A stretch of 5,812 nucleotides of DNA from Helicobacteraceae bacterium (lineage in GTDB: Bacteria > Campylobacterota > Campylobacteria > Campylobacterales > Sulfurimonadaceae): NCBI GenBank assembly GCA_030596305.1, contig JAUVKK010000066.1:1-5812 (forward strand), written 5' to 3'. The notes under the pieces are model-generated. The model saw only the letters and a program-made list of their open reading frames with translations, was not told where the DNA came from and ran no database searches. Positions 1 to 4,855 of the stretch are shown one piece after another. The translations under genes were made by a program, and so were the position numbers. Within the stretch, counting starts at the first letter, position 1. Each line of letters starts with the position of its first letter.

Positions 1-1355
1 GCACCACGTTTACGCATAGCAGAGAAAGCTGCGTGACCCGGAGTGTCCAGGAATGTGATCTGCTTGCCGTTCTTCTCAATAGAGTATGCACCGATGTGCT
101 GTGTGATTCCACCTGCTTCACCCGTTGCAACACGTGCATTACGGATAGCATCAAGAAGTGATGTCTTACCATGGTCAACGTGACCCATGATAGTAATAAC
201 CGGAGGACGTTCAGTAAGGCTGCTGTCTTCAGTAACTTCAGCTTCATCGTAATCTTCTTCGTAATTAAAGGCATCTTTAGGGTCTATCGTTGTTACTTCA
301 ACATCGAACTCTTCAGCAATGATCTCGATCTCATCTTTTTTCAAGAAGTCATTTTTCGTGACCATCATACCTAGTTCAAAAAGAACCTTGATGACGTCTG
401 ACATACTTTTATTAAGCGCTTCAGCAAACTCGTAAACACGGATATCTTCTGGGATCTCTACGTGTGTAACAACCTCATCTTCAACGATCTTAGTATACTT
501 TTTACGTTTACCGCGAGAGACTTGACGTCCACGGTTTTGACCACGGTTCTGACCCGCTTTTGAGTTACGACCGGCTGGACGTGGTTGACGAGGCTTACGA
601 GGCTCCTCTTTAGGAACCTCTTTATCGATCTCTTTAAGATCAAGAAGAACAACCTGGTCCTCTTCATAATCCATAGAGACATCAGACATGCTTCCACCGA
701 AGATATCCATAGACTGACCGCCAGATTTCTTAGCAGCGCCGCTTTTGTTTCTCTTTCTGGCTTTACGATCTTGAAGCTCTTTTAGAACATCATCACTGAC
801 CTTACCGTATGAAGAGACCTTAAGTGCTGCCGCAGATGCAGTCGCTGCAGTCGCGTTAGGATCGATCTTCGGCTTTTTCTTTTTAACGATCTTAAGACCA
901 GAGCGTTTGATCGGAGCAACAGTTTTCAGAATTACCCCAGTTGGTTTAGCAGCCGGTTTTTCAGCCGGTTTTTCTTCAGCTTTTGGCGCCTCTTTAACTG
1001 CTTCAACCTCTTTAGCCGGTTCAACTGCTTTTTCAACAACTGGCTCAGCCTCAGCAACTGGAGCTTTTGTCTCTTCAACTTTCTCAGAAGGCGTCTCTTC
1101 TACTGCTTCTTCTTCACTCTTAGGTGCTTCATCTTCTTTTTTCGCTGCTTTTTTCACAGTTACTTTAGGTGTTGCAGGTTTAGGAGCTGGTGCACCATTG
1201 ATAATAAAATTCGCTATCTTTTCTGCATCTTCCATAGACACTGAAGACGAAGCTGACTTAACAACAAGTCCCATCTCTGAGGCTTTAACTACAACTTCTT
1301 TGGAATCGATACCAAGTTCTTTAGCAATTTCGTGTACTCTAACTTTTTCTGACAT
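1..1355 (-). CDS. infB: Translation initiation factor IF2, N-terminal half (partial, runs off left edge)
   Basis: IF2 is the GTPase that brings fMet-tRNA to the 30S subunit and promotes subunit joining. The first 451 codons are visible; IF2 proteins are usually about 870-890 residues, so roughly half is missing. Residues 3-53 form an IF2_N module ([14 protein letters not shown]). Residues about 54-140 are a Lys/Glu/Ala/Pro linker. A basic stretch, [16 protein letters not shown], follows, and residues about 253-287 are rich in Arg, Gln, Gly and Lys. A second IF2_N module starts near residue 302 ([13 protein letters not shown]). The G domain begins with the P-loop GHVDHGKT at 391-398 and continues to G3, DTPGH, at 437-441. 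The P-loop position is near that of E. coli IF2. The ATG at 1355-1353 has AAGGAG 10 nt upstream and overlaps the end of ylxR by 17 nt, which suggests translational coupling. Identification is secure. Confidence 0.97.
   Translation of the reverse strand, partial: MSEKVRVHEIAKELGIDSKEVVVKASEMGLVVKSASSSVSMEDAEKIANFIINGAPAPKPATPKVTVKKAAKKEDEAPKSEEEAVEETPSEKVEETKAPVAEAEPVVEKAVEPAKEVEAVKEAPKAEEKPAEKPAAKPTGVILKTVAPIKRSGLKIVKKKKPKIDPNATAATASAAALKVSSYGKVSDDVLKELQDRKARKRNKSGAAKKSGGQSMDIFGGSMSDVSMDYEEDQVVLLDLKEIDKEVPKEEPRKPRQPRPAGRNSKAGQNRGQNRGRQVSRGKRKKYTKIVEDEVVTHVEIPEDIRVYEFAEALNKSMSDVIKVLFELGMMVTKNDFLKKDEIEIIAEEFDVEVTTIDPKDAFNYEEDYDEAEVTEDSSLTERPPVITIMGHVDHGKTSLLDAIRNARVATGEAGGITQHIGAYSIEKNGKQITFLDTPGHAAFSAMRKRG
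951..974 (-). repeat. Two perfect 12-bp tandem units inside the infB linker
   Basis: The unit agccggtttttc occurs at 951-962 and again at 963-974. On the coding strand it encodes the tetrapeptide EKPA twice (IF2 residues 128-135), followed by a partial AKP. It sits in the low-complexity linker between the two IF2_N modules. Such linkers in IF2 vary in length between species, and slippage on short units like this is a plausible cause. Confidence 0.7.
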
Positions 1356-1602
1356 CAGTGATGATCTCCTTAAATTGGGTCGAGAGGTATTTCATGTCCC
1401 CACACTTACATGCTCGGGCCAGGGCACGAGTCACTTTTTTCTCATTTTCAACACATTCAAGACAGAGATAAAAACTCCGTCCTATGCCGTTGTAAGAACT
1501 AAGCTTCTGTTCCTTGCACTGTAGACGCAATAGAGCCTTCTGCTCAAAACGTTCACGGCAAGCAACACACATTCTTTGGGGATAGTTTACTTTGGGCGCC
1601 AT
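1339..1602 (-). CDS. ylxR: YlxR family RNA-binding protein (DUF448)
   Basis: This is an 87-residue protein of the YlxR/DUF448 family, almost always encoded next to infB (also in nusA-infB operons). Family members are small basic proteins thought to bind RNA, and one has been linked to RNase P; the role here is inferred from family. The family signature is clear: [12 protein letters not shown] at residues 8-19, a leucine-rich segment (ALLRLQC), and [10 protein letters not shown] at 41-50, which matches the usual GRGAYLC motif. Two CxxC pairs (12/15 and 47/50) plus Cys29, Cys65 and Cys67 could hold a metal ion. The ATG at 1602-1600 is chosen because the conserved PxRxC motif follows at the normal distance, although the upstream Shine-Dalgarno is weak (AAGAAAG about 12 nt away). 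The gene starts 51 nt after thrB and its last 17 nt overlap infB. Confidence 0.9.
   Translation of the reverse strand: MAPKVNYPQRMCVACRERFEQKALLRLQCKEQKLSSYNGIGRSFYLCLECVENEKKVTRALARACKCGDMKYLSTQFKEIITDVRKS
1366..1371 (-). promoter_or_regulatory. infB ribosome binding site
   Basis: AAGGAG on the coding strand lies 10 nt upstream of the infB ATG and inside the ylxR reading frame. It fixes the infB start at 1355. Ribosomes finishing ylxR pass over it, which would link translation of the two genes. Confidence 0.75.
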
Positions 1603-1635
1603 TATATCTAATACTTTCTTGAAAAGAGGTGCTAT

Positions 1636-1667
1636 TTACTAAAACGCTAGCAACTAGCGTTCAGTAA
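1636..1667 (-). terminator. Hairpin overlapping the thrB stop codon (attenuator or processing signal)
   Basis: The core is an 8-bp perfect stem, AACGCTAG (1643-1650) with CTAGCGTT (1654-1661), closed by a 3-nt loop. Beyond a small 2x1 internal loop, ttact (1636-1640) pairs with agtaa (1663-1667), giving 13 base pairs in 32 nt. In the transcript the core is followed by TTTT and then AG, a short U-run that is itself partly used by the outer stem. The thrB stop codon TAG (1656-1654) lies in the core stem. It could be a weak intrinsic terminator or attenuator before ylxR-infB, or an RNA processing or stability element. The structure is visible in sequence; the function is inferred. Confidence 0.5.
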
Positions 1668-2535
1668 TGATCCCATGGTTATCAAAATCTAATGTTTTGA
1701 CTCTATAATCTGGATACTGCTTGGCAAAAAGTTCATGTAATTTACGTGCGTCTTCATCATAGACCATTGAGAAAAACGTTGAACCAGAGCCTGAGAGTGT
1801 ACTCATCAAAGCACCCTGTTCATACGCTGCTTTTTGAATGGCAAAAAGTTCAGGCAGCATCTTCATACGTACTTTTTGGTGGAAGCGGTCTTGGGTAGCA
1901 AGACGCAGCATCTCCCAATCTTCATTGAAAAATGCCGCAACCGTCAATGCTGTGTGCGAAAGGTTGAAAACAGCATTCTCTTTAGAGTACGAACGCGGCA
2001 GTGTTGTTCTTGACTTGGCTGTAGAGATCGGTTTGTTAGGGATCACAACTACAGCTTTTATGTAGTCTGGCAGATGTTTTTTCTGCGAAAAGACCTTCTG
2101 CTTTTCAACAGTTGCCGCATTAAAGCCGCCCATTACTGCCGGTGTAATGTTATCCGGATGGTTTTCGTAGACCAAGGCGTGGTTCAAGATACGTCGCTTT
2201 GAGACACGAACACCCGCAGCTTCATGTGCTGTTGCGATTGCAGCAACGATAACAGCAGATGAACTTCCCAAGCCGCGTGAAAGCGGAATGTTATTGTAAA
2301 AGGTAAACTTGTAATTTTGACGTTTGTTGGTCAGGCGTTTGTAGTGCTCATTAAAGATACTGACAAAAAGATTGTTACCTTTAAGACGAGGGTTACCTTC
2401 GCCCTCACCTTTGATGCTGACACTGAAAAAACGTGAGGGTTTGAACTCAACACGATTTCTGAGATTAACAGCTAAACCTAAGGAGTCAAATCCAGGTCCA
2501 AGGTTTGCGCTGGTTGCGGGTACACTTATAGTCAC
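1654..2535 (-). CDS. thrB: Homoserine kinase
   Basis: ThrB phosphorylates L-homoserine with ATP to O-phosphohomoserine, the substrate of threonine synthase, in the cytoplasm. The protein is a GHMP kinase of 293 residues, a normal family length. The N-terminal motif [18 protein letters not shown] is at 5-22. The phosphate-binding loop [11 protein letters not shown] is at 84-94. [13 protein letters not shown] is the conserved segment that follows, and the C-terminal motif SGSGST is at 248-253. The start is GTG (2535-2533): the family normally begins only a few residues before VPATSANLG, and TAAGGA sits 6 nt upstream. The gap to the preceding TsaB-like gene is 9 nt and the Shine-Dalgarno overlaps that gene's stop codon, so coupling is likely. 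The stop codon lies inside a hairpin shared with the thrB-ylxR gap. Confidence 0.96.
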   Translation of the reverse strand: MTISVPATSANLGPGFDSLGLAVNLRNRVEFKPSRFFSVSIKGEGEGNPRLKGNNLFVSIFNEHYKRLTNKRQNYKFTFYNNIPLSRGLGSSSAVIVAAIATAHEAAGVRVSKRRILNHALVYENHPDNITPAVMGGFNAATVEKQKVFSQKKHLPDYIKAVVVIPNKPISTAKSRTTLPRSYSKENAVFNLSHTALTVAAFFNEDWEMLRLATQDRFHQKVRMKMLPELFAIQKAAYEQGALMSTLSGSGSTFFSMVYDEDARKLHELFAKQYPDYRVKTLDFDNHGIITER

Positions 2536-2541
2536 TAATTG

Positions 2542-2547
2542 TCCTTA
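2542..2547 (-). promoter_or_regulatory. thrB ribosome binding site overlapping the upstream stop codon
   Basis: TAAGGA on the coding strand contains the TAA stop of the TsaB-like gene and lies 6 nt before the thrB GTG. It supports the GTG start and makes reinitiation by the same ribosomes likely. Confidence 0.7.
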
Positions 2548-2997
2548 TCCGACGGCGCCGATGCCATAAAAAGGCGCGGTCTCTTCACTAAAGTCTTCTA
2601 ATCTTAATTTTTGAGGCAGAGTAAATTCCATTATGGGGGCATCTTTCAGCGTCTCTGTCTCGATTGCGTCCCTATTTTTAACAAAATAGAGCTTTCCTAC
2701 TGCTTTTATGGGGGCATTGTTGTTAAAGTAAAAAGCATCTGTAGCCAAAAGGGATATATTTTTCACAATACTGAGTGTACGCAGAAAGATAAAACTTACC
2801 TTTATCGCCATAAAACTGCCAGGTCCTTTGGCATAGACTATATGTTCTATCTCATATTTGTCTAATAACCCTTTAAACAGTTCAGGCAAGACTTCAGAGC
2901 TTCTCTCATCACTTTTGATGGTTTCTACCAGCTCTCTCTCTTTATAAACACCGATAATGATCGGTGAAGTGAGTGCGATGACAACAATATCATGCAT
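2545..2997 (-). CDS. Short, divergent TsaB-like protein (t6A tRNA modification partner)
   Basis: This 150-residue protein resembles the N-terminal ASKHA lobe of TsaB, the non-catalytic partner of TsaD in making N6-threonylcarbamoyladenosine at A37 of ANN-decoding tRNAs. Visible support: an opening beta-hairpin (IVVIALTSPIIIGVYKERE, residues 4-22) where TsaB has its ILAIDTS strand pair; a helix, SSEVLPELFKGLLDKY, matching the TsaB segment before the signature; then VYAKGPGSF at 54-62, matching the TsaB signature GPGSFTGLR. Several usual positions have changed: no Asp in the first strand, and Met-Ala-Ile-Lys after GPGSF. E. coli TsaB is about 231 residues, so the C-terminal lobe is mostly absent. 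The start is the ATG at 2997, overlapping the lpxC stop by 8 nt; AAGGAG lies 13 nt upstream, which is long. The reading frame is open further upstream, but only inside lpxC. Assignment rests on the motif and on gene order. Confidence 0.72.
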   Translation of the reverse strand: MHDIVVIALTSPIIIGVYKERELVETIKSDERSSEVLPELFKGLLDKYEIEHIVYAKGPGSFMAIKVSFIFLRTLSIVKNISLLATDAFYFNNNAPIKAVGKLYFVKNRDAIETETLKDAPIMEFTLPQKLRLEDFSEETAPFYGIGAVG

Positions 2998-3874
2998 AGG
3001 CTTTTGCCATCTCCTTCTCTTCGGCACCGGAGAGTTCGACCACTTCATAGTTTTCAGGATCTTTTAAAAGTGCAAGTGTCAGCTTGTGGTTAAGATCGTG
3101 ACTGCCCGCGAAAGCCTCATATGAACCGATAAAATTCAGTCCCAAAAGTGACATATCACCGATTGCATCCAGGATCTTATGGCGTACAAATTCATCTGTA
3201 TAACGCAGACCTTCCGGATTCATCACCTTTTTGTCATCAAGACCGACCGCATTGTCCAGGCTGGCACCAAGCGCCAGACCTTTTGACTGCAGGTACTGCA
3301 TTTCGTGTAGGAAACCAAAGGTACGGGCACGAGAGATCTCATGTTTGTAGTTGATCTTGTTAAAATTAAGGACAAAACTCTGTTCTGCAATAACAGGGTG
3401 TGCAAATTTAATGGTGAAATCGTATTTCAAGTCATCCGAAGGAAAAAGCTTGACATACTTGTCACCCTCTTTGATCGAAACCTCTTTTTTAATACGGATG
3501 ATCTTTTTAGCAACACCAAGATGTTGAATACCTGCTTCATCCAACAAGATACAGAAACTGGCACTTGAACCATCCATCACCGGGATCTCATCTGCATCTA
3601 CAATAACACGCAGGTTGTCTATGCCATAAGCGTAGACAGCAGAGAGAAGGTGCTCGATCGTTGAGATAAAGTGACCTTCGCGGCCGATCACTGTCGCCAT
3701 CTTGGTATCAACAACATTTTCAGGTTTCAGTGGAATCGATACCTCAACATCTTTGCGGTAAAAAATAATACCGCTGTTAGCTTCAAGAGGCTCAAGACGC
3801 AGACGAACCGGGTTGCCTTTATGAAGGCCGATCCCAACAAGTTCTACTGCTTTTTTAATGGTTGTCTGTGTCAC
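2990..3874 (-). CDS. lpxC: UDP-3-O-acyl-N-acetylglucosamine deacetylase
   Basis: LpxC is the zinc deacetylase that catalyses the committed step of lipid A synthesis, acting in the cytoplasm on UDP-3-O-acyl-GlcNAc. With the GTG start the protein has 294 residues, the size known for Helicobacter and Campylobacter LpxC. N-terminal VELVGIGLHKG is typical. Zinc ligands and catalytic residues are all present: STIEHLLSA with Glu74 and His75, HKILDAIGD with His232 and Asp236, and GSHDLNHKL with His259. The equivalent residues in well-studied LpxC are E78, H79, H238, D242 and H265. An in-frame ATG lies two codons upstream (3880), but its Shine-Dalgarno would touch it with no spacing. GAAGGA lies 5 nt before the GTG, which also gives an N-terminus (MTQTTI) like Helicobacter MKQTTI. 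It is the first gene of the operon lpxC, tsaB-like, thrB, ylxR, infB; its end overlaps the next gene by 8 nt. Confidence 0.96.
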   Translation of the reverse strand: MTQTTIKKAVELVGIGLHKGNPVRLRLEPLEANSGIIFYRKDVEVSIPLKPENVVDTKMATVIGREGHFISTIEHLLSAVYAYGIDNLRVIVDADEIPVMDGSSASFCILLDEAGIQHLGVAKKIIRIKKEVSIKEGDKYVKLFPSDDLKYDFTIKFAHPVIAEQSFVLNFNKINYKHEISRARTFGFLHEMQYLQSKGLALGASLDNAVGLDDKKVMNPEGLRYTDEFVRHKILDAIGDMSLLGLNFIGSYEAFAGSHDLNHKLTLALLKDPENYEVVELSGAEEKEMAKAYA

Positions 3875-3879
3875 ATACA

Positions 3880-3885
3880 TCCTTC
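3880..3885 (-). promoter_or_regulatory. lpxC ribosome binding site deciding the GTG start
   Basis: GAAGGA on the coding strand ends 5 nt before the GTG at 3874-3872. It overlaps the first base of the alternative ATG at 3880-3878, so it cannot serve that ATG. This favours the GTG. Confidence 0.65.
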
Positions 3886-3904
3886 ATGATTACAACTAAT
3901 ATAC

Positions 3905-3910
3905 ATTATA
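3905..3910 (-). promoter_or_regulatory. Second TATAAT box upstream of lpxC
   Basis: A second exact TATAAT on the coding strand lies 16 bp downstream of the extended -10. It lacks the TGN extension and a good -35, so it is weaker; a start from it would leave only about a 25-nt leader. It could be a secondary promoter or chance in AT-rich DNA. Confidence 0.3.
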
Positions 3911-3920
3911 TTTTCAGTCC

Positions 3921-3929
3921 ATTATAGCA
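3921..3929 (-). promoter_or_regulatory. Candidate sigma70 extended -10 promoter for the lpxC operon
   Basis: The coding strand reads TTTTGCTATAATGG, a perfect TATAAT (3921-3926) preceded by TGC, which is the extended -10 form. Transcription would start near 3914, giving a leader of about 40 nt before the lpxC GTG. The -35 position (about 3944-3949) does not match TTGACA, as is usual in Campylobacterota, where -35 boxes are poorly conserved. A T-rich stretch lies upstream. A second TATAAT at 3905-3910 may be an additional start. Confidence 0.65.
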
Positions 3930-4002
3930 AAATTTGGAAAAACTAGTTTGAACAGTTGTTTTTCATTTAAAAGAGAAGCTTGTTCGAAGTAACACGCAGA
4001 GT

Positions 4003-4047
4003 AAAAAAAGATAAAGTAATTATAGGTTGCGATCAACCCCTTTACTT
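4003..4047 (-). terminator. Candidate intrinsic terminator of the outer-membrane protein gene
   Basis: On the coding strand AAGTAA (4047-4042) pairs with TTACTT (4019-4014), and inside this GGTTG (4038-4034) pairs with CAACC (4029-4025) around a 4-nt loop. The two stems are separated by an asymmetric internal loop. The hairpin is followed by TATC and then seven T residues (4009-4003). It lies about 60 nt past the barrel-gene stop and about 75 nt before the lpxC promoter, the right place to separate the two units. Downstream of the other side of the hairpin there is no T-run, so it works only for minus-strand transcripts. Confidence 0.55.
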
Positions 4048-4107
4048 CCTTCTCACTCTCTTGAATATTTATATGTTTAGTTAATGCCGTAATGGTGGCG
4101 CAATATC

Positions 4108-4740
4108 TTAATATCGCATTCCAAGAGTCAACTGATAGACTGTAAAATAAGGGGTATTGACTGAATTAAAATCATCAATATGCACGCCGACCCCACCTTT
4201 AACAAACACTTGGCTCTCAAAATCATAACGAAGGCCGATAGCTCCTCCATACGAGAACTTGGTCGTTGTATATGTCGATTCATAGCATGAAGGGTAAAGT
4301 ACAGTCTGATCACAATGAGTATCACCTCCATCGGAAATCCCGGAATTGACATATGCCATACCGGCCTTAACGCTTACAAAGGGTGTAAAAGGTGCATTGA
4401 TGATGTTGTACGTCATCCCTAACATAGTATGTGTAGTAAGCATATCAGTCGGAGAGTCAATACGCTTTCCATCAGACAAAACGGTGTAACTATTTTTGCT
4501 GTAGTCAAATAAAAAGTCTGCACTGATATAGTTGTTGATATGGTATCCAAAGCCGAGGCCCCAGCCTATTTTAGAGTCCAGATCGATCGCTTTGCCGTTA
4601 CTGAAATCTAATCTTTTTTCAGGTTCATAGTCTATGACAAATGAGTATTCCCATCTCTGCCCTCTATCACCGTCAGCCATAGCATTTATGACTGTACTAA
4701 TTATCAGTATAAAAAGAGTGGCGGTTCTGTGTTTCAACAT
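4108..4740 (-). CDS. Exported outer-membrane beta-barrel protein (OMP_b-brl/OmpA-like 8-strand type)
   Basis: I do not recognise a specific named gene. The 210-residue product starts with a signal peptide: positive MLKHR, a hydrophobic core (LFILIISTVI) and an AMA|D site after residue 22. The mature part alternates short amphipathic strands with polar loops, for example RWEYSFVIDY (29-38), IGWGLGFGYHI (58-68), ISADFLFDYS (72-81) and TPFVSVKAGMAY (119-130). It ends in YQLTLGMRY, a C-terminal strand with a terminal aromatic residue as recognised by the BAM complex. This suggests an eight-strand porin-like or OmpA-like barrel. Cys143 and Cys152 sit in one predicted outer loop and could form a disulfide. 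The ATG at 4740 is chosen because AAGG lies 7 nt upstream and the signal peptide begins there; a longer frame from a TTG at 4794 is unlikely. It has its own promoter and terminator signals. Its ligand and role are unknown. Confidence 0.85.
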   Translation of the reverse strand: MLKHRTATLFILIISTVINAMADGDRGQRWEYSFVIDYEPEKRLDFSNGKAIDLDSKIGWGLGFGYHINNYISADFLFDYSKNSYTVLSDGKRIDSPTDMLTTHTMLGMTYNIINAPFTPFVSVKAGMAYVNSGISDGGDTHCDQTVLYPSCYESTYTTTKFSYGGAIGLRYDFESQVFVKGGVGVHIDDFNSVNTPYFTVYQLTLGMRY

Positions 4741-4747
4741 AAAAAGA

Positions 4748-4754
4748 CCTTTTT
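4748..4754 (-). promoter_or_regulatory. Ribosome binding site of the outer-membrane protein gene
   Basis: AAAAAGG on the coding strand lies 7 nt before the ATG at 4740-4738. Its position selects this ATG, which begins the signal peptide, over the upstream TTG at 4794. Confidence 0.65.
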
Positions 4755-4777
4755 CATTGGTGTCAAAGTCATCAGAC

Positions 4778-4815
4778 AAGTGCTTGCTAAACAATTCTCA
4801 CTGTTTGCTGCACTT
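4778..4815 (-). promoter_or_regulatory. Two-part stem in the leader of the outer-membrane protein mRNA
   Basis: In the transcript AAGTGC pairs with GCACTT (outer stem, 4815-4810 with 4783-4778) and, inside, AAACAG pairs with TTGTTT (4806-4801 with 4794-4789, one G-U) around a 6-nt loop. No U-run follows, so it is not an intrinsic terminator. It lies between the candidate promoter and the ribosome binding site and may affect mRNA stability or regulation. The pairing is visible; the role is inferred. Confidence 0.35.
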
Positions 4816-4844
4816 TTAAAACGATCTCACAATAACTATTCACC

Positions 4845-4850
4845 ATTATA
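4845..4850 (-). promoter_or_regulatory. Candidate promoter (-10 box) for the outer-membrane protein gene
   Basis: A perfect TATAAT lies just after the stop codon of the M23 gene. Transcription from it would start near 4838 and give a leader of about 98 nt before the barrel ATG. No TTGACA-like -35 is evident; the -35 position falls in the last codons of the peptidase gene. Confidence 0.5.
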
Positions 4851-4855
4851 CTGTT

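Larger units (their letters stand above)
3886..4107. other. Intergenic region between lpxC and the outer-membrane protein gene
   Basis: This is the longest non-coding stretch in the window. It holds the terminator of the barrel gene (4003-4047) and the lpxC promoter boxes (3905-3929). A 10-bp palindrome, AAACTAGTTT (3940-3949), overlaps the -35 position of that promoter. Nothing gene-like is seen in the remainder on either strand; the only short frames are a few codons long. Confidence 0.6.

Noticed and set aside
907..1524. A 205-codon open frame on the plus strand rich in Ser, Thr, Ala and Phe
   Set aside because: It is antisense to the Lys/Glu/Ala/Pro-rich linker of infB and to ylxR. The biased codons of the real genes keep the other strand free of stops; it shows no domain, and it crosses two secure genes.
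1601..1606. TATAAT overlapping the ylxR start codon
   Set aside because: Transcription from it would begin inside ylxR and lose its start, there is no -35 or TGN extension, and it is explained by the AT-rich sequence before the ATG. It could only serve infB, for which there is no other support.
2998..3048. Seventeen extra N-terminal codons for the TsaB-like gene
   Set aside because: They lie wholly within the lpxC end, encode a basic stretch unlike TsaB, and the internal ATG at 2997 gives the proper first beta-strand.
4734..4757. A 7-codon mini-frame (MKKVFLC) whose stop overlaps the start of the barrel gene
   Set aside because: It has no clear ribosome binding site of its own, and its first codons are simply the Shine-Dalgarno region of the barrel gene.
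4741..4794. Eighteen extra N-terminal codons for the outer-membrane protein, from a TTG
   Set aside because: The added residues would precede and spoil the signal peptide, and AAGG sits at a good distance from the ATG at 4740.
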